Source: UBA10364 sp905182675 (GTDB lineage: Bacteria > Bacteroidota > Bacteroidia > Flavobacteriales > Schleiferiaceae). Taken from it: a stretch of 41,346 nt of DNA. Position 1 is the first letter of the stretch, and each line of letters begins with the position of its first letter. Of this stretch, positions 9,261-17,639 are shown piece by piece. The notes under the pieces were generated by a model, which was not told the origin of the DNA, ran no database searches, and worked only from the letters and a program-made list of their open reading frames with translations. The position numbers and the translations under genes were made by a program. The DNA lies in contig CAWVWE010000017.1 of NCBI GenBank assembly GCA_963933975.1, positions 1 to 41,346 of the forward strand, written 5' to 3'.

Positions 9261-9716
9261 GTGAATACATTAAGTTACAAAACAGTTTCAGCCAACGCGG
9301 CAACAGTTAATAAAAACTGGGTAGTAGTAGATGCAGAAGGCCAGACCTTAGGTCGCTTCGCTTCGAAAGTAGCATTACTTCTTAGAGGTAAGCGCAAGAC
9401 TAATTATACTCCTCACGTTGACTGTGGCGATAACGTTATTATCGTAAATGCGGACAAATTTGTTTTGGGTGGTAATAAAATGACAGAGAAGAAGTACATC
9501 TGGCACACTGGTTATCCTAGTGGTCAGCGTACTACAAACCCTGAAAATTTAATGGCCAAGTTCCCAGAACGTGTCTTAGAAAAAGCGGTTAAGGGAATGC
9601 TTCCTAAAAACCGTTTGGGTGCTGATTTATTCCGCAACTTGCATGTTTATGCAGGTCCTGATCACAAGAATGAAGCCCAGAAGCCGACGGTCTTCAACAT
9701 TAACGAATTCAAATAA
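9261..9716 (+). CDS. rplM: Ribosomal protein L13 (uL13)
   Basis: The 151-residue product is large-subunit protein L13. Recognisable blocks are W-V-V-V-D-A-E-G-Q-T-L-G-R near the N-terminus, G-D-N-V-I-I-V-N-A and G-M-L-P-K-N-R-L-G. The start is a GTG at 9261: Bacteroidota L13 proteins begin with the same N-T-L-S-Y-K-T-V-S-A-N sequence, so the rare start is well supported. rpsI follows after nine bases, the universal L13-S9 pair. Confidence 0.97.
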   Translation: MNTLSYKTVSANAATVNKNWVVVDAEGQTLGRFASKVALLLRGKRKTNYTPHVDCGDNVIIVNADKFVLGGNKMTEKKYIWHTGYPSGQRTTNPENLMAKFPERVLEKAVKGMLPKNRLGADLFRNLHVYAGPDHKNEAQKPTVFNINEFK

Positions 9717-9725
9717 CAATAATAA

Positions 9726-10112
9726 ATGGCAAAGTTTCACGCAATTGGAAGACGTAAAACTTCTGTAGCTCGTGTTTACATGGACGAGGGTGCTGGTAGC
9801 ATCACTGTTAATGGCAAGGACTACAAGGACTACTTCAACACTGGCCCGTTGCACTACAAGTTAGAGCAGCCTTTCGCCTTGACTGAAACTACCGGTACTT
9901 ACGACGTTAAAGTAAACGTTTTTGGTGGTGGTATTACAGGTCAAGCTGAGGCGATCCGCTTAGGTGTATCTCGTATTCTCTCTGAGATTGATGTCGAGAA
10001 TCGTACAGTATTGAAGCCTGCTGGACTACTTACTCGTGACCCTCGTATGGTTGAGCGTAAGAAATTCGGTCAGAAGAAAGCACGTAAGAAATTCCAGTTC
10101 TCTAAACGTTAA
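9726..10112 (+). CDS. rpsI: Ribosomal protein S9 (uS9)
   Basis: The 128-residue product is small-subunit protein S9. It has the N-terminal G-R-R-K-T-S-V-A-R-V block, the central G-G-G-I-T-G-Q-A-E-A-I-R-L-G-V-S-R block, and the basic C-terminal tail K-K-A-R-K-K ending F-S-K-R that reaches the P-site tRNA in the ribosome. It is nine bases after rplM and probably co-transcribed with rpsB, 82 bases further on. Confidence 0.97.
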   Translation: MAKFHAIGRRKTSVARVYMDEGAGSITVNGKDYKDYFNTGPLHYKLEQPFALTETTGTYDVKVNVFGGGITGQAEAIRLGVSRILSEIDVENRTVLKPAGLLTRDPRMVERKKFGQKKARKKFQFSKR

Positions 10113-10160
10113 TCGAGATTTAGTATCCAAATGGACCAGACTCTTTATAAAAGGCTACTG

Positions 10161-10186
10161 GTTTATTGCTTACTAGGAAAGTAAAC
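10161..10186 (+). promoter_or_regulatory. Hairpin in the rpsB leader
   Basis: GTTTATT at 10161-10167 can pair with AGTAAAC at 10180-10186 (one G-U pair) around a 12-base loop, ending eight bases before the rpsB ATG. It could influence translation of rpsB, whose leader is an autoregulation site in other bacteria. The stem is short and this is a weak call. Confidence 0.25.
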
Positions 10187-10194
10187 TCAAGAAA

Positions 10195-10941
10195 ATGGCA
10201 GTAACAGACAACATTAAAAAACTCATGGATGCAGGTGTTCACTTTGGACACCTTACCCGTAAGTGGAATCCGAACATGGCACCATATATATTTATGGAGC
10301 GTAATGGAATCCACGTTATCGATCTTCACAAGACTGAGGCGAAAATTGTAGAAGCTTCTGAAGCTTTGAACAAAATCGCAGCGTCAGGTCGAAAAATCCT
10401 TTTCGTAGCAACGAAAAAGCAAGCGAAGGATATCGTAGCTAAATACGCTGGTGAAGCGAACATGCCTTATGTAACTGAGCGTTGGCCAGGAGGTATGTTG
10501 ACTAACTTCGTAACTATCCGTAAGGCCATCAAGAAGATGCAGACCATCGACAAGATGAAGGAAAACGGAACGTTTGAAACGCTTTCGAAAAGAGAACGTC
10601 TACAGGTAGACCGTCAACGTGCAAAACTTGAAAGAGATTTCGGTTCTGTTGCTGACATGAATAGATTACCAGCGGCTCTTTTTATCGTAGATATCAAGCG
10701 TGAGAATATCGCTGTAGACGAAGCTATCAAATTGGGCATCCCTACTTTCGGTATGGTTGATACTAATTCTGATCCACGTCGTGTAGATTATGCTATTCCA
10801 GGTAACGATGATGCTTCTAAGTCAATCGCTGCTATTATGGAGCGTGTAACTGATGGTGTCAAACTAGGTTTGTCTCAACGCAAGAGCGATAAAGCTTCTG
10901 CAGAACAAGCTAAAATAGACAAGAAGGCTGCTCAAGTTTAA
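10195..10941 (+). CDS. rpsB: Ribosomal protein S2 (uS2)
   Basis: The 248-residue product is small-subunit protein S2. Typical blocks are the N-terminal L-M-D-A-G-V-H-F-G-H, the R-K-W-N-P-N-M segment, E-R-W-P-G-G-M-L-T-N-F in the middle and I-P-T-F-G-M-V-D-T-N-S-D-P towards the end. It follows rpsI by 82 bases and precedes tsf, the classical S2-EF-Ts order, but a strong terminator separates it from tsf here. Confidence 0.97.
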   Translation: MAVTDNIKKLMDAGVHFGHLTRKWNPNMAPYIFMERNGIHVIDLHKTEAKIVEASEALNKIAASGRKILFVATKKQAKDIVAKYAGEANMPYVTERWPGGMLTNFVTIRKAIKKMQTIDKMKENGTFETLSKRERLQVDRQRAKLERDFGSVADMNRLPAALFIVDIKRENIAVDEAIKLGIPTFGMVDTNSDPRRVDYAIPGNDDASKSIAAIMERVTDGVKLGLSQRKSDKASAEQAKIDKKAAQV

Positions 10942-10980
10942 TCTGAGCAACCTTGTCCATAGAATAGATTCTTTATTATG

Positions 10981-11013
10981 AGAGCCGTAAGGACAACTTT
11001 ACGGCTCTTTTTT
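10981..11013 (+). terminator. Intrinsic terminator between rpsB and tsf
   Basis: A perfect 10-bp stem (10981-10990 with 10999-11008), an eight-base loop, and a T run directly after. It should end or attenuate the rplM-rpsI-rpsB transcript before tsf, so tsf either has its own promoter or depends on read-through. Confidence 0.9.
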
Positions 11014-11044
11014 CATTTTTAATCAAACTTTAATTTTCATTATC

Positions 11045-11863
11045 ATGGCAAAGATTACTGCTGCGGAAGTAAACCAACTCAGAAAACAAACTGGAGCTGG
11101 TATGATGGACTGCAAGAAGGCTCTAGTTGAAGCTGAAGGCAATTTCGAAGCTGCTATTGATGTCCTTAGAAAAAAAGGTCAAAAGGTAGCTGCTAAGCGT
11201 GCAGATCGCGACGCAAATGAAGGCGCTGTTATAGCTAAGACCAACGGTTCTAACAAGGGTGTTATAGTGAAGCTGTCTTGTGAGACTGACTTCGTTGCAA
11301 TCAATGATGCATTTGTTGCATTGGCGAATAAAATGACTGACTTGGCACTGTCAACAGGTGTTACCTCTTTGGAAGAATTTCTAGCTGTAGAATTCGAATC
11401 AGGTATGACAGTTGCGGAAAAACTACAGGAGCAAACCGGTGTGATAGGTGAGAAAATTGAAGTAGCACAATTGGCGTTGGTCAATGCTCCTTTTGTAGGC
11501 TCATACATCCATATGGGTAATAAAATCGCTACGTTGGTAGGATTGTCCGCTGAGGCTTCGGAGGCTGGTCGAAATATTGCGATGCAAGCAGCGGCTATGA
11601 ATCCTGTAGCTCTGAATCGCACTTCTGTAACTCAAGACGTTATTGACCGTGAACTAGAGGTTGGTAAGGAATTGGCGCGTCAAGAAGGCAAGCCAGAGGA
11701 GATGCTAGACAAAATCGCAAATGGTCGATTGAATAAATTCTTTAAAGAGAATACACTCGTCGATCAAGACTTTATCAAAGACAGCAAAATGAGTGTTTCT
11801 AAATACTTACTTAGCGTTCAGGCTGGTTTAGAAGTAGTAGACTTCAAGCGCGTTTCTTTGTAA
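11045..11863 (+). CDS. tsf: Translation elongation factor Ts
   Basis: The 272-residue product is EF-Ts, the nucleotide exchange factor for EF-Tu. It has the N-terminal UBA-like domain with L-R-K-Q-T-G-A-G-M-M-D-C-K-K-A-L, and the core T-D-F-V motif (C-E-T-D-F-V-A) that inserts into EF-Tu. The length fits the Bacteroidota form. Strong terminators lie on both sides (10981-11013 and 11883-11924), so tsf appears to be a separately ended transcript. I could not find a good promoter in the 31 bases between the upstream terminator and the ATG. Confidence 0.97.
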   Translation: MAKITAAEVNQLRKQTGAGMMDCKKALVEAEGNFEAAIDVLRKKGQKVAAKRADRDANEGAVIAKTNGSNKGVIVKLSCETDFVAINDAFVALANKMTDLALSTGVTSLEEFLAVEFESGMTVAEKLQEQTGVIGEKIEVAQLALVNAPFVGSYIHMGNKIATLVGLSAEASEAGRNIAMQAAAMNPVALNRTSVTQDVIDRELEVGKELARQEGKPEEMLDKIANGRLNKFFKENTLVDQDFIKDSKMSVSKYLLSVQAGLEVVDFKRVSL

Positions 11864-11882
11864 TACAAGCGAACCTTATATT

Positions 11883-11924
11883 AAGGCCGCATTCACCTCT
11901 TTGGTGAATGCGGCCTTTTTTTTA
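11883..11924 (+). terminator. Strong intrinsic terminator after tsf
   Basis: A perfect 15-bp stem (11883-11897 with 11903-11917), a five-base loop TCTTT and a run of T. It separates tsf from pyrH. Confidence 0.95.
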
Positions 11925-11966
11925 TACCCATACGGCGCAATGAATGTAAAACTAGCAGTAGGTCCG

Positions 11967-11997
11967 TTGTGTTTCCTTGGGAGTTGAGTTATATTTG
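11967..11997 (+). promoter_or_regulatory. Predicted promoter of pyrH-frr
   Basis: TTG at 11967-11969 and a perfect TATATTTG (TAnnTTTG) at 11990-11997, 20 bases apart, as in the Bacteroidota sigma consensus. The predicted leader before the pyrH ATG at 12016 is only about 12-14 bases. Confidence 0.65.
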
Positions 11998-12015
11998 CTT
12001 TCAAACCTACTTGAT

Positions 12016-12726
12016 ATGAAATACAACCGTGTGCTGCTAAAATTAAGCGGCGAAGCCCTCATGGGAGACCGTGAATTCGGTATAGACCCAATGAGAATAG
12101 CTAAGTATGCAGAGGAGATTAAGGCTGTTGCAGAAACAGGCGTTCAGGTAGGTATCGTCATAGGTGGCGGAAACATCTTTCGTGGCATCAGTGGAGCTTC
12201 TCAAGGCATGGATCGTGTACAAGCGGATCATATGGGAATGTTAGCGACCGTAATTAATGGACTAGCCTTGCAAGGCGCCTTGGAAATAGCAGGTGTGAAA
12301 ACAAGGTTACAAAGTGCTATAGAGATGGATAAGGTAGCGGAGCCGTTTATTCGCCGTCGTGCCATTCGTCATTTGGAAAAAGGAAGAGTAGTTATTTTTT
12401 CTGGTGGGACTGGTAATCCATATTTCACGACGGATACCGGAGCTGCACTACGTGCAATTGAAATAGAGGCAGATGTTATTTTAAAAGGGACTCGAGTGGA
12501 TGGGATTTATTCTGCTGATCCTGAAAAAGATGCTACAGCTACTAAGTTTGACCAGCTTAGCTTCAAGGAAGTATACGACAAGGGCCTCAATGTAATGGAC
12601 ATGACCGCGTTTACCTTAAGTAAGGAAAATGACTTGCCAATTGTTGTTTTTGATATGAATACCTCTGGAAACCTTATGAAGGTGATTCATAGAACGGCCG
12701 GTGTAGGGACTCTAGTAAAGAATTAA
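12016..12726 (+). CDS. pyrH: UMP kinase
   Basis: The 236-residue product phosphorylates UMP to UDP with ATP, in pyrimidine nucleotide synthesis. It has the amino-acid-kinase fold markers L-L-K-L-S-G-E-A-L near the start, G-G-G-N-I-F-R-G around residues 53-60, and G-G-T-G-N-P-Y-F-T-T-D in the middle. I start at the ATG at 12016 because family members begin M-K-Y-x-R-V-L-L-K-L-S-G; the frame is open 13 codons upstream, but that stretch contains the promoter. frr follows after 10 bases, the usual pair. Confidence 0.97.
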   Translation: MKYNRVLLKLSGEALMGDREFGIDPMRIAKYAEEIKAVAETGVQVGIVIGGGNIFRGISGASQGMDRVQADHMGMLATVINGLALQGALEIAGVKTRLQSAIEMDKVAEPFIRRRAIRHLEKGRVVIFSGGTGNPYFTTDTGAALRAIEIEADVILKGTRVDGIYSADPEKDATATKFDQLSFKEVYDKGLNVMDMTAFTLSKENDLPIVVFDMNTSGNLMKVIHRTAGVGTLVKN

Positions 12727-12736
12727 TCACGAATTG

Positions 12737-13303
12737 ATGATGGAAGAAGAATTAGAATTTGTTTATGACTCCACTAAGGAGGATATGGATAAAGCCATTT
12801 CCCATATGGAAAAGGCATTAGTGAAAATTCGTGCTGGTCGCGCGAACCCAACGATGCTAGAAGGTATAATGGTGGAATACTACGGCTCTCCTACGCCGTT
12901 AGGACAAGTAAGTAACATCAATACGCCTGATGCGCGAACCATAAGTATTCAGGCATGGGAAAAGCAAATAATTCCAGATATCGAAAAGGCTATTATGAAT
13001 GCCGGACTAGGGTTTAACCCAATGAATAACGGGGAGAGTGTCATCATTTCTGTGCCGCCACTGACGGAGGAGCGTAGAAGAAGTTTAGCGAAATTAGCGA
13101 AGAGCGAAACTGAGAATGCTAAAGTGGGTGTTCGCGCAGCGCGTAAAACAGCAATGGATGAGTTGAAAAAACTTGGAAATGATGGTTTGAGTGAAGATTT
13201 GCAAAAGGATAGCGAGACCCTTATTCAAAAAACTACAGATGAATACATAGCAAAATGTGATGCCATGTTTGCTAAGAAAGAACAGGATATAATGACCGTT
13301 TAA
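12737..13303 (+). CDS. frr: Ribosome recycling factor
   Basis: The 188-residue product splits the post-termination ribosome together with EF-G. Seen here are the conserved R-A-G-R-A-N-P block, Y-Y-G-S-x-T-P-L, and P-P-L-T-E-E-R-R-R near the middle, plus the long helical arms of this factor. Two ATG codons follow each other at 12737 and 12740; either may be used. An in-frame TTG three bases earlier is not needed. Probably co-transcribed with pyrH. Confidence 0.97.
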   Translation: MMEEELEFVYDSTKEDMDKAISHMEKALVKIRAGRANPTMLEGIMVEYYGSPTPLGQVSNINTPDARTISIQAWEKQIIPDIEKAIMNAGLGFNPMNNGESVIISVPPLTEERRRSLAKLAKSETENAKVGVRAARKTAMDELKKLGNDGLSEDLQKDSETLIQKTTDEYIAKCDAMFAKKEQDIMTV

Positions 13304-13321
13304 GTGATGTCATTGATTTTT

Positions 13322-13355
13322 AAAAAAAACCGGTCGGAAACGACTGGTTTTTTTT
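13322..13355 (+). terminator. Intrinsic terminator of pyrH-frr
   Basis: A stem of about 15 pairs (13322-13336 with 13341-13355, one G-U pair) is capped by a GAAA tetraloop and flanked by A and T runs. It ends the pyrH-frr transcript and may also work on the other strand. Confidence 0.92.
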
Positions 13356-13427
13356 GGCCTAGCATTATTTAAACATCTAACTAGCTCGAAGAAGCTGTTC
13401 ATATATGGGTAAACTAATTTTCAAACG

Positions 13428-13465
13428 AAAGGCCCAAAGATTGATTCAACCTTTGGGCCTTTTTA
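13428..13465. terminator. Intrinsic terminator after pgi (probably both strands)
   Basis: A perfect 12-bp stem (13428-13439 with 13451-13462) with an 11-base loop and a T run on the right. It lies just past the 3' end of pgi, between the convergent frr and pgi genes. Confidence 0.75.
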
Positions 13466-13487
13466 AAGATGATTTAAGCGAGTAGGC

Positions 13488-15128
13488 TTACCTTTTTAGA
13501 TAATCTATCAACGCTAGCGTAGAGCTGTCATGGTCGTGTTTAGGACCGCCACTAAGTTCATTATAAACAGTCTTAGCTAAAACCTTTCCTAGTTCAACTC
13601 CCCACTGGTCATACGAGAAGATATTCCAAATAAACCCTTGGATGAATATTTTATGCTCATAGGCGGCAACCAGTTGCCCTAAGTGGTATGGGTTGACCTC
13701 GTCGAGTACAATACTGTTGGTAGGCCTGTTGCCCTCAAATACTCTGTAAGGCGCTATTTTTTCAACTTCTTCTTCTGAAATTCCAGCTTGTCGCATTTCG
13801 ATCTCGACCTCTGTGCGTGACTTACCTTTCATCAGTGCCTCTGTTTGAGCGATGAAATTAGCCATAAGGATAGGATGGTGATCTCGGAGGCTGTGCTGAC
13901 AATTTTTAGCAGTGATAAAATCGGCTGGGATAAGATCCGTTCCTTGATGAATCAACTGGTAGAATGCGTGCTGTCCATTTGTGCCAGGCTCGCCCCAAAT
14001 GATGGGACCCGTAGGATAGTTTACTCGATTTCCTGCACGGTCGACATTTTTACCATTACTTTCCATATCTCCTTGTTGGAAGTAAGCAGCGAATCTATCT
14101 AAGTATTGATCATAGGGTAAGATTGCATGACTTGGTGCGTTATGGAAGTTCCTGTACCAAATCCCTAAAACGGCCATCAGTGCAGGAATGTTCTCACTCC
14201 AATCTGCTTCAGCAACGTGATTGTCCATGGCGTGTGCCCCACTTAAGAACTCTTGGAATCCTTGAAACCCTATGGCTAATACGACGGGTAAACCGATGGA
14301 AGACCATACGCTGTATCGTCCTCCAACCCAATCCCAAAATCCAAACATGTTTTCTGTATCAATTCCGAATTTAGCAACACCTTCCGCGTTCGTACTAACC
14401 GCGACGAAGTGTTTTGCTACGTCAGTATCTTGACCCCCGTTAGACAAGAACCAAGACTTTGCGCTGTTAGCGTTTGTCATTGTTTCCTGTGTAGTGAACG
14501 TTTTGGATGCAACTATAAATAGGGTGGTTTCTGGATCTATTTTTTGTAGTACCTCGTGTAAGTCAGCGCCATCTATGTTAGCGACAAAATGAAAGGTAAT
14601 CTCTTCTGTCTGAAAAGGCTTCAATGCATTTATAACCATGCGTGGACCTAAGTCTGACCCACCAATCCCTATGTTCACGACATGTTTAATTCTCTTACCT
14701 GTGAATCCTTTCCAGGCTCCAGAACGGACTTCATTCGAGAAAGCGGCAAGCTGTGCCCAGGATGCTTTTACTCCGGGCATGACGTCTTTGCCATCCACAA
14801 AGATGGATTTATCACCCATATTACGTAGCGCTGTGTGCAAAACAGCACGATCTTCAGTAACATTTATTTTCTCGCCACTCTGCTGTTGCTGAATAGCTTC
14901 ACGCACTCCCGCTTCTTCCAAGAGCTCCTGGAATAATGAAAAAGTTTCGCTTCCCATTTGATTTTTAGAGAAATCGAATAGAATGCCATCCCAGTTTACA
15001 TGGTACTTAGCGAACCTTTCAGAATCTTCATAGAAGCGTGTCTTTAAGGTTCGTTTATCATAAATTGAATTCTTCTGAAGCTTTTGCCAGGCCTTAAGCT
15101 CTTGTGGTTTTTGATTTTTAAGCATCAT
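13488..15128 (-). CDS. pgi: Glucose-6-phosphate isomerase
   Basis: The 546-residue enzyme interconverts glucose-6-phosphate and fructose-6-phosphate in glycolysis and gluconeogenesis. Signature segments are visible: V-N-I-G-I-G-G-S-D-L-G-P, the phosphate-binding S-K-T-F-T-T-Q-E-T, and the PGI signature G-E-P-G-T-N-G-Q-H-A-F-Y-Q-L-I-H-Q-G-T with the catalytic glutamate and histidine. The length matches the long bacterial form. It is a single gene with its own promoter and terminator. Confidence 0.97.
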   Translation of the reverse strand: MMLKNQKPQELKAWQKLQKNSIYDKRTLKTRFYEDSERFAKYHVNWDGILFDFSKNQMGSETFSLFQELLEEAGVREAIQQQQSGEKINVTEDRAVLHTALRNMGDKSIFVDGKDVMPGVKASWAQLAAFSNEVRSGAWKGFTGKRIKHVVNIGIGGSDLGPRMVINALKPFQTEEITFHFVANIDGADLHEVLQKIDPETTLFIVASKTFTTQETMTNANSAKSWFLSNGGQDTDVAKHFVAVSTNAEGVAKFGIDTENMFGFWDWVGGRYSVWSSIGLPVVLAIGFQGFQEFLSGAHAMDNHVAEADWSENIPALMAVLGIWYRNFHNAPSHAILPYDQYLDRFAAYFQQGDMESNGKNVDRAGNRVNYPTGPIIWGEPGTNGQHAFYQLIHQGTDLIPADFITAKNCQHSLRDHHPILMANFIAQTEALMKGKSRTEVEIEMRQAGISEEEVEKIAPYRVFEGNRPTNSIVLDEVNPYHLGQLVAAYEHKIFIQGFIWNIFSYDQWGVELGKVLAKTVYNELSGGPKHDHDSSTLALIDYLKR

Positions 15129-15148
15129 CCTAAAATGTTAATTCTATG

Positions 15149-15156
15149 CAAATCTA
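15149..15156 (-). promoter_or_regulatory. Predicted -7 element of the pgi promoter
   Basis: On the minus strand these bases read TAGATTTG, a perfect TAnnTTTG, 20 bases before the pgi ATG. I see no clear TTG at the expected distance upstream. Confidence 0.45.
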
Positions 15157-15219
15157 AACTATGTCCCCTTAGTTGACGTTGTGTTTACTAAATTCGTAGT
15201 TCATTATTTATTAAACTCT

Positions 15220-16284
15220 ATGTTAAGATTTAAAAGCAGTAGTGACTTTCAAAAAGAAGTCAGGCAACGAGTAAGATCGTACTTTAAAGAAACAGGAAAG
15301 TCAGGATTGGCGGATTACAGATATGTAATCAAGGCGGTTGCAAATATGTCTCTTTACTTGGTTCCTTTTGTTTTGTTTCTCAGCGGTTTTCAGAGTATTG
15401 GTTGGACGCTACTTTTATGGGCGATCACAGGTATCGGAATGGCAGGAGTTGGAATGAACCTCATGCATGATGCGCTGCACAATACGTTGACTAGAAGTGA
15501 ATGGATCAATCGTAAAATTGGTGCTGTAGTTTACATGCTCTGTGGGAATTCATACACATGGCGTGTGCAGCACAATGTTAAGCACCACACGCATACTAAC
15601 ATAGATGGCCATGATGATGATATTGAAACGGGTACTATATTCCGTTTTCACCCATCACAACCCTTAAAGCCAAGACATAAGTATCAGCATATTTATGCTC
15701 CTTTAACCTATACATTGATGACTTGGAAATGGTTGTTAGAGAAAGATTTCAAGCAAGTAATTAATTATGGTTCAAGTGACTTATTCAAGGCTAAAGATCA
15801 AAGCCTTGCAATGGTTTGGACAAAGCTTATAGTTGGAAAAGGATTTCATTTTGGTGTTTTTTATATACTCCCATTTGTTATGGGCATTGATTGGAAAATG
15901 ATCCTTGCTGGTAATATGGTGATGCATGTTATTGCAGGTTTAATCCTTTCCCTAACATTTCAGATGGCTCATGTTGTTGATAAAGCTGAGTTTCTCACAG
16001 AGGATGAAGCAAAGGAAAATAGTTTATTAGAGCATCAGCTAAAAACAACGGCAAATTTCAGTACAAAAAGTGCCCTTGTAACATGGTATACCGGAGGGCT
16101 TAACTTTCAAGTGGAGCACCATTTATTCCCAACGATTAATCACATACATTATCCTAAAATTGCAGAGATCGTTCGTAAAACGGCTGAGGAATTTAACCTT
16201 CCGTATAATGAATATAAAACTCTCTTGAGTGCGGTGAAGGGACATTTCAACCATCTTAAAAATATGGGTATGTCTCCTGCCTAA
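15220..16284 (+). CDS. Front-end-type membrane fatty acid (acyl-CoA) desaturase
   Basis: A 354-residue di-iron membrane desaturase. The three histidine boxes are H-D-A-L-H (83-87), H-N-V-K-H-H (118-123) and Q-V-E-H-H (297-301). A glutamine in place of the first histidine of box 3 is the hallmark of front-end desaturases (delta-6/linoleoyl-CoA type). There is no fused cytochrome b5 domain. Hydrophobic segments at about 45-80 and 205-245 fit the four-helix topology. The start ATG at 15220 is preferred over an in-frame GTG at 15181. The likely role is adjusting membrane lipid unsaturation; exact regiospecificity cannot be read from sequence. Confidence 0.88.
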   Translation: MLRFKSSSDFQKEVRQRVRSYFKETGKSGLADYRYVIKAVANMSLYLVPFVLFLSGFQSIGWTLLLWAITGIGMAGVGMNLMHDALHNTLTRSEWINRKIGAVVYMLCGNSYTWRVQHNVKHHTHTNIDGHDDDIETGTIFRFHPSQPLKPRHKYQHIYAPLTYTLMTWKWLLEKDFKQVINYGSSDLFKAKDQSLAMVWTKLIVGKGFHFGVFYILPFVMGIDWKMILAGNMVMHVIAGLILSLTFQMAHVVDKAEFLTEDEAKENSLLEHQLKTTANFSTKSALVTWYTGGLNFQVEHHLFPTINHIHYPKIAEIVRKTAEEFNLPYNEYKTLLSAVKGHFNHLKNMGMSPA

Positions 16285-16305
16285 CAAGCGGAATATAGTA
16301 GCATA

Positions 16306-16340
16306 AATAAAGGCGGCCATTGGCCGCCTTTATTGTTTTT
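16306..16340. terminator. Bidirectional intrinsic terminator
   Basis: A perfect 13-bp stem (16306-16318 with 16322-16334) with a three-base loop and a T-rich tail on the plus strand. It lies between the convergent desaturase and Nfu genes; the AT-rich outer part of the stem could also serve the minus strand. Confidence 0.9.
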
Positions 16341-16355
16341 AAGATAATCGGGCTG

Positions 16356-16973
16356 CTACCCGTTTATAGCAACTACGTCGTCTACTAGTGTTGGGAGCAT
16401 CTTTTGCAAAATACTTAAGATTCCGCTTTTTAAAGTCATTGTTGAGGATGGACATCCAGAGCATGCACCTTGAAGCTGAACCTCTACTACCTTGTCTTTA
16501 TAAGCGATAAAGGCGATGTTTCCACCGTCTTGTGCTACTGCGGGTTTGATATATTCTTCTAGAATGTCTACAATGCGCTGTTCCACCTCACTTTTGTCTT
16601 CACCGCTGAGTACAGGTCCGTTGGATTCTTGAATTTCTTCCTGTTTTGGAACTAAAAGGTCTTCGTTTACAGCAACCCCACCTTCTTGAAGAAATTCAGT
16701 AATAAATATGCGCACCTCTTGGGCAACGTCGTCCCATTCGATAACATCAAATTTAGCTATGGCGATGTAATTACCTGAAATAAATACTTCTTTCACAAAA
16801 GGAAAATGGAACAACTTGGTCGCTAAAGGAGAAGGCTTAGCTTCTTCAATATTCCTGAATTCAGCAGAATCAGTTTGCAGGAGCAGTTTATTGCTCACAA
16901 ACTTCATTACCTTAGGATTAGGGGTCATTTCTGCATAAATGCTGACCGGTACTCTCTTGATGTCCATAATCAT
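16356..16973 (-). CDS. Nfu-type iron-sulfur cluster scaffold/carrier (NifU C-terminal domain)
   Basis: The 205-residue protein has an N-terminal Nfu_N-type domain (about 8-95; T-P-N-P-x-x-M-K-F-V is the family start) and a C-terminal NifU domain with the cluster-binding C-S-G-C-P-S-S motif (Cys171 and Cys174). It probably carries assembled Fe-S clusters to target enzymes in the cytoplasm. Translation could start at the first ATG or at the third codon (also ATG); both are close to a perfect TAnnTTTG element. It is divergent from the gamma-carbonic-anhydrase gene. Confidence 0.92.
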   Translation of the reverse strand: MIMDIKRVPVSIYAEMTPNPKVMKFVSNKLLLQTDSAEFRNIEEAKPSPLATKLFHFPFVKEVFISGNYIAIAKFDVIEWDDVAQEVRIFITEFLQEGGVAVNEDLLVPKQEEIQESNGPVLSGEDKSEVEQRIVDILEEYIKPAVAQDGGNIAFIAYKDKVVEVQLQGACSGCPSSTMTLKSGILSILQKMLPTLVDDVVAING

Positions 16974-16986
16974 GTGTATTTCAATG

Positions 16987-16994
16987 CAAAAGTA
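16987..16994 (-). promoter_or_regulatory. Predicted -7 element of the nfu promoter
   Basis: On the minus strand it reads TACTTTTG, a perfect TAnnTTTG. It ends 13 bases before the first ATG, so the leader would be very short. No good -33 TTG is seen. Confidence 0.4.
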
Positions 16995-17014
16995 CGCAGT
17001 AAAGCGTCAGGGTG

Positions 17015-17022
17015 TATCTTTG
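17015..17022 (+). promoter_or_regulatory. Predicted -7 element of the gamma-carbonic-anhydrase gene
   Basis: TATCTTTG, a perfect TAnnTTTG, lies 26 bases before the ATG at 17049. It forms a divergent pair with the nfu element 20 bases to the left. Confidence 0.45.
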
Positions 17023-17048
17023 AATGACATCATTATCTAATCAATATT

Positions 17049-17570
17049 ATGCCTGTAATCAAAACCATATTAGGTCATACTCCGAAGATCGGAAAGGACA
17101 GTTTTATCGCTGAGAACGCCACTATTGTTGGCCAACTGACCTGCGGAGAAGGCTGTAGCTTTTGGTTTGGAAGTGTAGTGCGTGCTGATGTCAATGCAAT
17201 TGTCATGGGCAATAAAGTGAATGTGCAAGACAATGCTACGGTACATTGCACTTATGAGAAGTATCCAACCGTTATAGGTAATAATGTTAGTATAGGTCAC
17301 AACGCGATCGTACATGGCTGCCGGATTGAAGATAATGTGTTGATCGGAATGGGTGCTATTGTCATGGATAATTGTGTGGTTGAAGAGGGATGTATAGTGG
17401 CGGCAGGCTCCGTAGTCACCCAAGGTAAACGACTATCAAAAGGCACGCTGTGGGCGGGGGTACCTGCAAAAGAAATTGGAGCTGTTCCAGATCGGTTAAG
17501 GAGTGGCGAAATTGAGCGTATTGCAAATAATTATGTAAAGTATAGCTCCTGGTATTCTGATGATCAATAG
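17049..17570 (+). CDS. Gamma-carbonic-anhydrase-like hexapeptide-repeat protein (YrdA/PaaY family)
   Basis: The 173-residue protein is a left-handed beta-helix of hexapeptide repeats (for example I-A-E-N-A-T-I-V-G and V-N-V-Q-D-N-A-T-V-H). The three metal-binding histidines expected for the gamma-carbonic-anhydrase fold are present in V-H-C-T, I-G-H-N and V-H-G-C. A C-terminal helix follows. Family members may hydrate CO2 or be inactive; activity cannot be judged here. It has its own promoter-like element and is convergent with the threonine dehydrogenase gene, with no obvious terminator in the 69-base gap. Confidence 0.88.
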   Translation: MPVIKTILGHTPKIGKDSFIAENATIVGQLTCGEGCSFWFGSVVRADVNAIVMGNKVNVQDNATVHCTYEKYPTVIGNNVSIGHNAIVHGCRIEDNVLIGMGAIVMDNCVVEEGCIVAAGSVVTQGKRLSKGTLWAGVPAKEIGAVPDRLRSGEIERIANNYVKYSSWYSDDQ

Positions 17571-17639
17571 CTATTTAATGTTTGAATCGGATCGATTATG
17601 GATTAGGCCAACCACAGAAGATCACGCTTGAATAAAGCA

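Noticed and set aside
9088..9303. N-terminal extension of the M43 protease frame
   Set aside because: It would put 72 residues before a clear signal peptide and run through the promoter and start of rplM on the other strand.
11179..11622. 147-codon minus-strand frame inside tsf
   Set aside because: A shadow of tsf; the Ala/Ser/Thr-rich product has no recognisable features.
17585..17597. Small inverted repeat AATCG-GAT-CGATT between convergent genes
   Set aside because: Five pairs and no T run; too weak to call a terminator.
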